This document shows, piece by piece, positions 44,301-53,441 of a stretch of DNA of 64,000 nucleotides. The notes under the pieces are model-generated. The model was not told the origin of the DNA. It did no database searches and saw only the letters and a list, made by a program, of their open reading frames with translations. This DNA is from Asterochloris sp. CNOR1. Its lineage: Eukaryota; Chlorophyta; Trebouxiophyceae; Trebouxiales; Trebouxiaceae. Where the stretch lies: assembly GCA_963969365.1 (NCBI GenBank), contig OZ017761.1, positions 1,860,001 to 1,924,000 of the forward strand, in the 5' to 3' direction. Within the stretch, counting starts at the first letter, position 1; every line of letters begins with the position of its first letter. The translations under genes and the position numbers were made by a program.

Positions 44301-46035
44301 AGGGCCTGTTGGGCTCGTCACAATTTCGACTGATTGGCAGGCACTGTTGCTATGGCAGAGCCAGGCATTTGAGGTGCTGCTGCTGCAGCAGCAGCTGTGT
44401 CCAGACAGAGACATCCGCAGATTCACCTGAGGGTATCGGCCTGTTGGGCTCATTGATGGCATCGATCTCTCTGTCATAGTAGTCGTTGATGGTCTGCGTG
44501 TACCCAGTCAGCAGGGGCCCTGACATGGCCATGCACAGCAGGGATTTGGCCACATTCTCAGGCGTCCATGAGAAGTTGCCTGAGGCTGCTGCGCCGCACA
44601 GGACACCTGTACAGGGGCAGTGCGGGTGTGTGAGGAAGTGAGGCGCCTGGTATAGGAGCTGTCAGCTGCGACTGAGGCTGCTGTGCCACAGAGGGCACCT
44701 GCGCAGTTGCAGTGTGAGTGTGTGAAGATCAAAGGGGTTCCTTACAGGAGCCATCAGCTGTGACAAATTTCTGAGGCTGTGGCCCTGCAGACAGTGCCTT
44801 CGCAATGGCAGCACATTGCGCCAGCTGAGAGAACAACTACAGAGCAGCTGCAGGTGGGAGAGGCGACGGCGCAGCACAAAATCAGTGCGCCACAGCAGGC
44901 ATGTGAGGTTTGGAAGCAGCAGCATTGGCAGGCAACTTTGTGAGGTCCCCTAGGTTGCAGCTCTGTGGAAACCCTTGAACAGTGGCAGCAGGTTCCCTCA
45001 GGCCATTGAGAGGGCCCAGCCTGACTGCACATGCTGCATGCCCTGGGCATGCAAAGCGTGCAGTACCAGGTCCGGAGCCCCTAGCTGGGCACAGGCTGAC
45101 AGCATCCCACGCACTGTACTGCCAAGGTTGGGCACTTCCAGGGACTTGCACTGAGCAAACTGGCCGCTCACCCCAGATCAGGGGGACCCACGTCACAGGC
45201 TTCATCAGCTGCAGCCTGATCTTCCAGATGTTGCTCTCCTTGTCGCCCCCACGGATGCCGAGAATCTGGGCCACATTCCCCTGCACACGCAGGGCTGCAA
45301 AGCCTACAAAGGGCGCAGAATACGGTACCTCTGACGGGCTTAAAGGTTCAGATGTGGGCCACACTCCTTTGCATGGGCAGAGAAGCGTGAATAGGGTGCT
45401 TCAGTATCATGTACCCTCCAGTTCTGCCTCCACCAGCGTGCTGGCTGCACTGCTGTGCAGGTTTGCAACGCCAAGCTGCCTCCGCTCAGCATTGTCCTGC
45501 AGCCCACTGACCCACTGGCCAGCACGAGCCAACATTTTGAAGGCTGATATACCAGTAAGCACACCAAACCCACAGGGTGCGCACATGTAGGCAGGGCAAG
45601 AGGGTGCAGGCAGTCCAGCGCGGTGCGGAGACGCCTTCGCGAGTAATGTCAGGGACAGGAGGCGCAGGCAACACAGCAGCACCCTGATGCACGGGATAAA
45701 ATGTGGGCAACAGGGGCAGCACCTGGTGCTGATGAATCGAGTGTGTTGTAGGGCGGCTGGCAAAGTGCTTATACCATCAAGACTATGCATGGCAATCTCA
45801 TGCAGATAGCGCTGCATGTGCGGGAAGCATTGCGCCTGTAATAGCAGTGCCTGCAGCGCAACTTCCAGAAGCAGCAACGAGTCAGCGCTCCCCCCCCCCC
45901 CCCCCTCCCCCCCAAGGCATGCTGCTGATGCCTGTTTGCGCAGTGTGTCACATGCCTTAACAAAATTTGCAGACTCCTTGGCCTGATCCTTAAGCTCCTT
46001 CTGCTCAGCTCTGACGGCCACGCAGACCCTGCGCC
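41347..46035 (-). CDS. CHLG: Chlorophyll synthase, chloroplast (5' end open)
   Basis: This UbiA-type prenyltransferase attaches the phytyl or geranylgeranyl tail to chlorophyllide in plastid membranes, the last step of chlorophyll synthesis. Phase-checked exons are 45172-45280, 44427-44606, 43975-44064, 43305-43459, 42829-42938, 41855-42020 and 41347-41475, giving 312 residues. They match the family from ESNIWKIRLQLMKPVTW to the end LVFGLLTTGLAIGNSH. The two Asp-rich prenyl-diphosphate/Mg sites are visible as NDYYDREID and NDFKSIEGD. Other signatures are GYTQTINDYYDREIDAINEP, SAPPLKLKQSGWVGNYALG and SLPVAFGVDTAKW. Upstream, about 45970-46035 encodes RRVCVAVRAEQKELKDQAKE, which fits the end of a transit peptide. 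Its 3' splice junction is uncertain, since the candidate donors are GTTAAG or a GC-type site. The start codon was not found. Two introns contain tandem copies of the following exon's 5' end. Confidence 0.95.
41951..42112 (-). repeat. 81-bp tandem duplication spanning a chlorophyll synthase exon start and its acceptor
   Basis: Positions 41951-42031 hold the first 70 bases of the exon 41855-42020 plus its CTGCAG acceptor and flanking intron. The adjacent 42032-42112 is a copy, about 85-90 percent identical by eye, lying wholly in the intron. The copy keeps a CTGCAG acceptor (42101-42106) and reads DGLQSLPVAS..DTAKW in one frame, but it soon meets a stop, so using it would not yield a normal protein. 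Confidence 0.9.
45890..45913. repeat. Poly-C tract
   Basis: A run of about 16 C, one T and then 7 C lies in the first visible intron of the chlorophyll synthase gene (poly-G on the coding strand). Its length may be imprecise in the assembly. Confidence 0.85.
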
Positions 46036-47422
46036 CTGCAGCAAGGCAGTTGGGTCTGAAAGTGGGCCACAATGCTGAAGCCGCCTGAGACAGACATCAG
46101 GCAGGACGTGTCTCACAAAACAGGGCGCCTGCTTTCAATGAGCACAATGGGTCTGAAGCTAGCTCAATGGCGCACAGCAGCCGGTCATGCAAAGGGCGCC
46201 AGCATAGAACACCAGCGCTGTGAAGTAGCACTGGTTAAAGAGCAATAGCATTTGGGGGAGTTGAATAGCCAGTCACTACATACCTGACTTCCTGGGCAGC
46301 CTGGGATCGCATGAAGCCCCAACAATGCGAAATGCAGGACGCTGGGCTGGCCCTGCCAGAGGACAGTTTCTGCAATGAAGATCTGATGTAATCCGCAGCT
46401 GCCCTGGCATCATAGAGAGCACCATGCTGTTTGGGAGGTTTTGCGATCTAACCTGATTGTGTCAGTGTCACGCATACAATCTGCGCGAACTGGTCACAGC
46501 AGAGGCTTTCTGCATGCAATTGCACACTACACAATCCTCCAGCATGAAGCTCTGCATCACTGTCGAGAATATGCAGTGCCTGTGCATTTGGAGCTTGCGC
46601 CCTTCGCTCGTACATCATGTCCAAAGGTCAACGTGCTACTTGAGAGGCTGAGCAGCCTCAGGTTGGCCTGAGCAGTTCATGAATTACCTCCGGCATCAGC
46701 ATTGCGCATTGTGAAGGCAACTCCCCGCTGTGGAGTGCGGCATGCAGACAGCGGCCGCTGTGTTGTGCATATCCACAGCGGGCAAGGCCGCTGCGCTACA
46801 CCAGTGTCACAATCAGCTGAAGGGCACACAACTATGGATCGCTCCGTGTGCAGCTGGCCGACGCATCCTTGAGCTGTTGACTGAGCTTGTGGGAGCCCTC
46901 CAGTTCAAGTGGGACCGTGCCTCACCAGAGCATCTTCATGGTGCTCAGGAGTGAAGAGTGTGAGGGGAATTGGCCTCTTCTGTGTGCTTGGGAAGGCTGT
47001 GACAGCAGACCACAATCTGCTGTTGACAGAGGTGAGCTCAGCCTCGTCGTCTCAAGCAGCGAGTCTGCTGCTATTGTGAAATGGCAAGTGCAATGTGTAC
47101 TGTAGACAAAACAACTCAGTTGCCTCCCCAATTGCGAGTCAAGTCACCCAAGCTGCTGGTCCTCTCACAGAGGTTACCTTTGTTCAGCAGCAATTCTCTG
47201 GCTTGCCTCGGCAAGCACTTGTGCACAGAGGTCTGAAAGCGCAGGGCTGAGAGGCCCACAGTGCCTAGAGAGATTCCCAGCACCATGCTGCGCATTGCCA
47301 TCAGGCAGGAGGAGACTGATGCCGCCAGGGCTGGTGTGACAAGGGCCCTGATGGGGAGGGCAGCAAGAGAGTGCTGTGTCTGTTTTGTATGTGCACATTA
47401 CGTGACGATTGTAGCAACTTGT
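46036..47422. other. Intergenic region; chlorophyll synthase 5' end expected here
   Basis: The promoter, start codon and first transit-peptide exon of chlorophyll synthase should lie in the left part. No exon could be placed with confidence. A minus-strand string near 46640-46700 (NLRLLSLSSSTLTFG) is reminiscent of a leucine-rich repeat and may be a decayed relative of the fragment at 47423-47929. Confidence 0.35.
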
Positions 47423-47929
47423 TCAATCCCGTATACCACTTATGCAGTGTTCATGCATGACATTGAGGTGACGGCGGGATGGAACAGCAGGTTCACCTGG
47501 TGAATGGCGAGTCCATCTGATGTGTGTGATCTGATACTGACATTGTTGAGTGTCCTCCGCGCTCTCTTCGCTCCTGACAATGTGGCCACCAGCAGGGAGA
47601 GCGAGCTGGTCTACATCAACGGAGTGCTTTCGACCTTCACATATCATGGTGATGGAGCTGAGAGAGGGGGGGAGCACCTCGGGGTTGAAGTTGTGGATCT
47701 TGTCAGCTACCAAAGACAGGGTGTGCAGGCATGTGAAGTGAGCCAGGGTGTTAGGCGGTTCGAAATCAACGTGATATGCATACAGATCGAGCTCCTGCAG
47801 TGTCATCGCGACGGAGGACACAGTCTGCAAGTCTTCTGTCCACGCGCGCAGGTACAAGAGAGCAGGCAGCTGGGGGAGGGGGGGCTTCCTTGAAGAACTG
47901 ACTTGTACTACTGAAAACATTTCCTTCAA
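47423..47929 (-). CDS. Leucine-rich-repeat-like protein fragment
   Basis: A 168-codon open frame has spaced leucines in the pattern of plant-type LRR proteins: LPQLPALLYLRAW, MTLQELDLYAYHV, FTCLHTLSLVADKI and LPPSLSSITMICEG. The stretch from about 47540 to 47920 looks coding; the Arg/His-rich end after about 47500 may already be intron. No F-box or kinase domain is visible nearby. At 48181-48483 another minus-strand open frame (..ALNVMHEAPG..) shares the short string LNVMHE with the end of this one, so the area may hold duplicated pieces of one gene. Start, end and intactness are unknown. Confidence 0.4.
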   Translation of the reverse strand: MKEMFSVVQVSSSRKPPLPQLPALLYLRAWTEDLQTVSSVAMTLQELDLYAYHVDFEPPNTLAHFTCLHTLSLVADKIHNFNPEVLPPSLSSITMICEGRKHSVDVDQLALPAGGHIVRSEESAEDTQQCQYQITHIRWTRHSPGEPAVPSRRHLNVMHEHCISGIRD

Positions 47930-48730
47930 CTTGCCTAAGTTGTGATGACCTCGTCAAACTAACCAGATTGAATCACTTGGATATTGACAACATTTTAATC
48001 AGATCATGATGCCATTGCCTACCAGCTAGCCTGCTCAGCACACCTCTTCCATCAAATGCCAGGTCACATTTGAGAAGTCAAGCCTCTATCTGACATAGGT
48101 CTGCTGCCTCTGGGCACTGCACAGCCAACGAGTTGCAAGCACACCGGAGCCTGGCTGGGGTTGGGGAGCCAGCCCTCTCTCTAGTACGACAATCTGTGCA
48201 CTAGGCCCAGCTTGCACTTGTCTTGCATGACCCAGAGCTTGTACAAGTCCAGAGTAGCCTGGTCGGGGCCAGCTATGACTCTCATTGGCTTAGTGTGGCT
48301 GCACAGTGGAGTTTCCAGTGTAGCTTTAGCAGCTTCTGTGCCAGGTGCCTCATGCATGACATTGAGAGCACTACTGGGTTCTGGCATGTTCAAAGCGGGG
48401 AGAGGCCAGCAGTGGCCACAGCTCTTTGAACTTAAACTTTCGCAAGTCTTGAAAGGCAACAAGCTGTAGCAGCCAGATATCAATGTCAGGCTGTATTTGC
48501 ATGGCCTGTCAACCAGGGTGGCGCTGCCTGTGTTTTACTGTTCCATTCTATGAGTCCCTTGATATGCTTGTCATGTATAGGGACCAGTGTTTCTCACAAG
48601 AGGCAGCAAGGAGTGCAAGAACCAGCAATCGCTCTTGACTAGGGCCAGCCTGAAATTTTCACGAATAAATTGGCCAGGAGCTGCTGATCTCAACATTTCA
48701 GCGGAAATCACCTGGTAGCAGTGCAACAGC
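47930..48730. other. Region with a weak LRR-like open frame
   Basis: The only coding hint is the minus-strand frame at 48181-48483, with KLWVMQDKCKLGLVHRLSY at its end. No splice partners or family signature were found. The block just left of the tRNA is plain AT-richer intergenic sequence. Confidence 0.3.
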
Positions 48731-48802
48731 GGCGGATTAGTGTAGTGGTTATCACTCCAGACTCTGAATCTGGCAACCCCAGTTCGAATCTGGGATCTGT
48801 CA
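48731..48802 (+). tRNA. tRNA-Gln (anticodon CUG)
   Basis: A complete 72-base cloverleaf can be folded. The acceptor stem pairs GGCGGAT with ATCTGTC (two G-U pairs) and A is the discriminator. The D arm is GTG..CAC. The anticodon arm is CCAGA-CTCTGAA-TCTGG with anticodon CTG. The T arm is CCCAG-TTCGAAT-CTGGG. No intron is present and CCA is not encoded, as usual for nuclear genes. The internal promoter boxes (TAGTGTAGTGG and GTTCGAATC) are intact. It reads CAG, the dominant Gln codon of the coiled-coil gene in this window. Confidence 0.95.
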
Positions 48803-48820
48803 GCCTGTCAACCTTTTGGA

Positions 48821-49184
48821 ATCTAGACAGAAAAGGCTTGATGGCATGGCAACTGAGTGCTGCAAGGATTCGTGCTGTACTCATGTTGCAGTCAGCATCA
48901 ATTGGAATGAGAGGGGTCGCAGAGTCAGGCAGACTAGGCGAAGAGTGCTGCAAGTCAACTGCAACAAAGAAGCCGTGACCGCCATACTGGCTGTCCTGAT
49001 GAATCTAGACAGAAAAGGCTTGATGGCATGGCAACTGAGTGCTGCAAGGATTCGTGCTGTACTCATGTTGCAGTCAGCATCAAGTGGAATGAGAGGGGTC
49101 GCAGAGTCAGGCAGACTAGGCGAAGAGTGCTGCAAGTCAACTGCAACAAAGAAGCCGTGACCGCCATACTGGCTGTCCTGATGG
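48821..49184. repeat. 182-bp near-perfect tandem duplication
   Basis: The unit starting ATCTAGACAGAAAAGGCTTG at 48821 is repeated at 49003 with almost no differences (one clear change, CAATTGG to CAAGTGG). It begins 18 bases after the tRNA-Gln. The unit is not a multiple of three, and no frame in it resembles a known protein. Such high identity means a very recent duplication or a local assembly artefact. Confidence 0.93.
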
Positions 49185-49666
49185 CCATCAAGGGGCCAGG
49201 CCAGCTTGGGAAAGAGATGTGCTGACACAGCTTGGGCGAGACCTCATTTTGTGTGAGTTTGGTTGAGATCCAGCTTCAATCAAACAGCTGGTGGTTTCCT
49301 GCCGGCTTTCAAGCAGGGTCTGGGATGCTCCCAGGTGGGTTGCACAGCCTTGTTTTGTGCTCAGCAGGCTGCAGCAGCAGGGGTATTTGTTGCAAAGGCC
49401 AGGGAGGCCAAGCTGCAGATGTTGCTGAGGGGCGGCAGCAGCAGCTGGTTACAGATCACAGACACCAGTGTGATGGGCACGGGGCAGGGGACTCTGACCC
49501 TCATGCGTTGACGATTAGACCTAGCAGCTCTTCCCACAAACATCGGCCACCCCATGATCTACTGCCTCCGCGCTTTGCTCAATTGCCTTGAGACCAGAGG
49601 CCACGCCTGGGGAGGCCCCCTTCAGATAGGAGCAGTGCCTTGTTGACTTGTTGTCAGGGAGCTGCC
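49185..49666. other. 5' flank of RPB5
   Basis: No gene seen. It should hold the RPB5 promoter and 5' untranslated region, read rightwards. No clear TATA box could be picked out. Confidence 0.4.
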
Positions 49667-52600
49667 ATGGAGGGCACTGGCCTGGACAATGCCACCAGGC
49701 TGTACAGGATCCGCAGGACCTGCAACGAGATGCTGGCAGACAGGGGCTATGTCATTGGCACTGTAAGCAACATCACAGAAGGGCAATGTGCTGCGTTCTG
49801 CTGCTGCACACCCTGTGCTGCAGTGGCCCCCGCTGATACCCATTGCAGATGTTTTAGAGGTGTTGTGTGCCAATGTCAGGACTCTGGCGGCTAGTTTGGG
49901 TTGTCCATCCTCTCATAAGATCGGTTGTTGCACACGTTGAGCTGCAGCTTGAGACACAGCGCGAGGGCAAATGCTGCCATGCAGCCCAGCATGGCAGAGG
50001 ATTTGCTTCCCGCAACTGTCGATTTCACTTGCCATGCATTTACAAGCGCACCGCCGTCCAACCTCCAGCAGGCTGATGTTGTGCAAAACCTTACAACAAA
50101 ATTTGTGGTATTGTGATCTGCCTGCCAGCATTGTCCCCTCACACGCGATCTGCAGGATGAGATGGCGCAGACCTTGGACGAGTTCAAAGAGAAGTTCACA
50201 GAGGAGCCCAAGCGTGAGGACCTGTCGCTGCTGTGGCCCCACAGTGACGACCCCTCCGACCAGGTGAGGCTGCAACAGTGTGCACATTGTCCAGGCTTCT
50301 GGCGGCCTGGTCAGCTGTTACCCCCCTTGCTGGTGGCATGAGCCACAGGTCAGCTTTTGCCCCCCTCCTGGTGGCATGAGAGCCACAGGTCAGCTTTTGC
50401 CCCCCCCCTCCTGGTGGCATGAGCTAGAGGTCAGCTTCTGCCCCCCCTCCTGGTGGCATCAGCTATAGGGCAGAACCTCTCCCTGCTGTAGCCCCACAGC
50501 GATGGCGCCACTCTGACCAGGTGGGGCTGCAGGCGTGCTCATGACACATGTGCCTGCCGTGTTCCCTGCTGAGCCTCCTGCACCCCTCCTGATGTGAGCT
50601 GCAGCAGGACGTGCTGCAGCCGCACAGCATGACTATGTGTCCAAGGAGACTGGAGGGTGCTCCAGACTGCAGCTGCACCACACCCTGCACGGTTCATCAT
50701 TTGACCAATGTCCGCAGCCCAACCCTGACAAATGCCATTTGCCAGGGATAGCAGGTCTCAGTCCAAGCACTAGTTGCCCCCGTGGGGCTCAGCATTTGGC
50801 CCCACAGCCTCCTGCAGGCGCTGCTGCTTTGTGCCCTTCCCCTGGTCGCTTGTCTGCATGAGGGTATGGTGCAAGCTGTGCCCATACCTACTGACAGGGC
50901 CTAGTGCTGGTGTGGCCGCAAGCAGCACCCTTTCAGACCAGGTGAAGCGGGAAGATGCCAACAAGCATTTGGTGAGGCAGGGGGGTGTGCACAGCCCACA
51001 AGTGCTCTGTAAATCAATTCAAGGCCTTGCACCCTTTGTGGTGTGAGCTGCAGCATGGCAGGGCTTGCTGAGTCCCCACAGTCACGACATCGCTCCAAGG
51101 CCAGGCAGATGACTTACGGTATCTGCGTTGGCACTCCTGTACTCTGGAGCGCTGGCCTGCACTCCTCATGGTGTGAGCTGCGGCAGGGCAGCAGTGCAGA
51201 GCCACAGTCATGCATCTCGTGGCATTGGCTGTCCAGGGGCTGGCGGCTAACATATACAATGCCTGCATCAGCTGGGGTATTGCCCACACCCCCTGCATAG
51301 CTCAAGGTGTGATCCCGTGCCCGCCCCAGCCTACACCCGCAACATCATGTTAGGTTGCAGAGTCCCATGGGCCCCTGCTTGGGTTAGAGCCTGCCCGCCC
51401 TGCATGTCCTTGTGTGTGAATCTGGCAAGGTACACGGCAGGGTTGCAGTTTTGTGCAGATCTCAACATCCTGCCAACATGGCGCTTTGGTCAAGCATCCC
51501 TGCATGTCCATGTGTTTGCCTCTGCCAAAGCACACGGCAGGGCTGGGGTCTCCTGCAGACCTCAGTGTGCCGCTGCTTAGGGCAATGCCTGAAGCTGCCT
51601 GCACCTCTTCAACTGAGATGCCATCAGGGCTGCACTACCCAACAATATGTACCCTCCCTGCATCCACAAGCTGTGCGCTGCTGCTCCCTGCAGGCCTTTG
51701 AGCTGTGCTCTTCAACAGGTCAAAGGTGCTCAGCCCTTTGCCATGAAGCTCTTATAACACCTGAGCGTTCTGTAGCTGCAGATCTCTGTGCCCATGCTGT
51801 GGAATCGCGACCCTGCCTTACATCTTGCTTGGAGCCAGGCCACGCAGTCTGAGCCACCGCTGACCTGCAGATCTTTGTGTTCTTCCCCTCCGATGCCAAG
51901 GTGGGCGTGAAGACCATCAAGACCTATGCGGAGCAGATGAAGAGCGAAAATGTGCACCGCGCCATCCTTGTGGTCCAGGCCGCGCTGACTGCCTTTGCCC
52001 GGCAGGCCCTGGCGGAGCTGTCATCAGCTGGAAAGTACCACATAGAGCAGGTGAGGCCAGTCGATGAAGGTTACCCTGCTGTGAGGTGGGGTTGATGACT
52101 CCATCATGTGCCAGGCGGTTCTGTCAGGAACAAGCTTTGGCCAGGGCGGCAGATGAGGCTGCTGGTCACAGCTGATTTGAGCCGGCAGCATGCTGGCAAG
52201 TGTGTCTCCAGCAGGCGGGGCTTGCAGTGATTGGTTTCAATCTATCACCAGGTGGGATCCACAGTCTGGGTGGGTGCGGGCATCTGATGCAACTTGCGAC
52301 TGCAGTCCTGTGTGAGCTGTCAGCAGCAACCAGGCCCTTGCAGACCTGTCACAAGCCTTTAAGGACGAGACTCGTTGGGTCAGGCCTTGTGGCGCGCCTG
52401 TGGGGTCTCTCACGTGAGCTGTGACACCTGCTGTCCTCAGCTGGTGGCCACAGCACAGAGCAGGTGGGGCTGGAGGCAGGCGGCTGCTCCCCTGCAGGAC
52501 CGAAGGTTGAATACATTGCAGGTTGTCTGCCACTGGCCGCAGCAGCAGACAGGCACATGCCTGACACCTACTTCCGCAAAGCAGGCCTGCTGTACCCCTG

Positions 52601-53154
52601 TTTAGTTTGTAAGGAGTCCACAGCCCATCGTGCTTGACTGGCACTCCTGCTATGTTACAGTCAGGACCTCTTTGCTCTGTTGCAGTTTGTGGAGGCTGAG
52701 CTTCTCATAAACATCACCAAGCATGTCTTGGTGCCCCCTCATACCAAGCTCAAACCACAGGAGAAGAAGGAGCTGCTGCAGAGGTCAGGAGCTGACTTGT
52801 TGCAGCAGGCCATGCTGCTGTTTGCTCATCTCTTAAAGCTGACTGCTGCCTGCCGGGGTAAGGCGCTGCTTTGTGTCATCTCTAGCACGCCCCCCGCCTT
52901 GCATAGCAATTGCTGAATGCTGACAGCACAGAGCTTGCTGCTGCCTGCCTGGCTGCAATGCTGCTACATGCTAAGATTACAGAGCTGCCTGACTGGCGCT
53001 GTTCAGGTACAAGGTGAAGGAAACCCAGTTGCCTAGAATACAGCATAGCGACCCTGTTGCCAGATATTATGGGCTGGCCAGGGGAGACGTGGTCAGGATT
53101 GTGCGGCCCAGTGAGACAGCAGGCCGCTATGTCACCTATAGGTTCTGTGTCTGA
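49667..53154 (+). CDS. RPB5: DNA-directed RNA polymerases I, II and III subunit RPB5 (RPABC1)
   Basis: RPB5 is a subunit shared by the three nuclear RNA polymerases and contacts downstream DNA in the lower jaw. Five exons join in phase: 49667-49762, 50156-50263, 51871-52050, 52686-52783 and 53007-53154, coding 209 residues, the usual length (about 205-215). The N-terminal jaw domain starts [19 protein letters not shown] and includes [20 protein letters not shown]. The highly conserved C-terminal assembly domain is present: [53 protein letters not shown] and YVTYRFCV. The ATG at 49667 gives the standard N-terminus. The 1.6-kb second intron holds a near copy of the end of exon 2 and a 40-bp minisatellite. 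Confidence 0.96.
50321..50472. repeat. About 40-bp minisatellite, four copies, in RPB5 intron 2
   Basis: Units of the form C-run, CTGGTGGCATGAGCCACAGG, TCAGCTTTTG repeat four times with small indels in the C-run. It lies about 60 bases past the exon 2 donor and contains repeated ACAGGTCAG strings, which look like splice-site-like AGGT words. Confidence 0.9.
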
Positions 53155-53441
53155 CTTGGGTGACAACCAAACAGTTCAACATGTCTTCAGCAGCTGTTGT
53201 CAGACGCAAACAAAAATGTATCACTCGGCAATGAAAGAATCAGTATGCACAGCTGGCGGCCTGCCAATTGCGCAGGTGGTATGGAGCACAATGATTAACA
53301 AGCAGACAGGCTGTCAGAGTGTCCCAAACAATAATGGCTCTCTCAAGTAGTCTGACGGCACAAAATGTCAGGCATCTGTCTCGTGTGGTCATGTCTGTAT
53401 GAACAACTGTGTACATCTTTCAAAGTTTGGCTAGCCACGCT

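Noticed and set aside
48181-48483. 100-codon minus-strand frame as a gene
   Set aside because: No domain or splice partners. It shares only LNVMHE with the LRR-like fragment.
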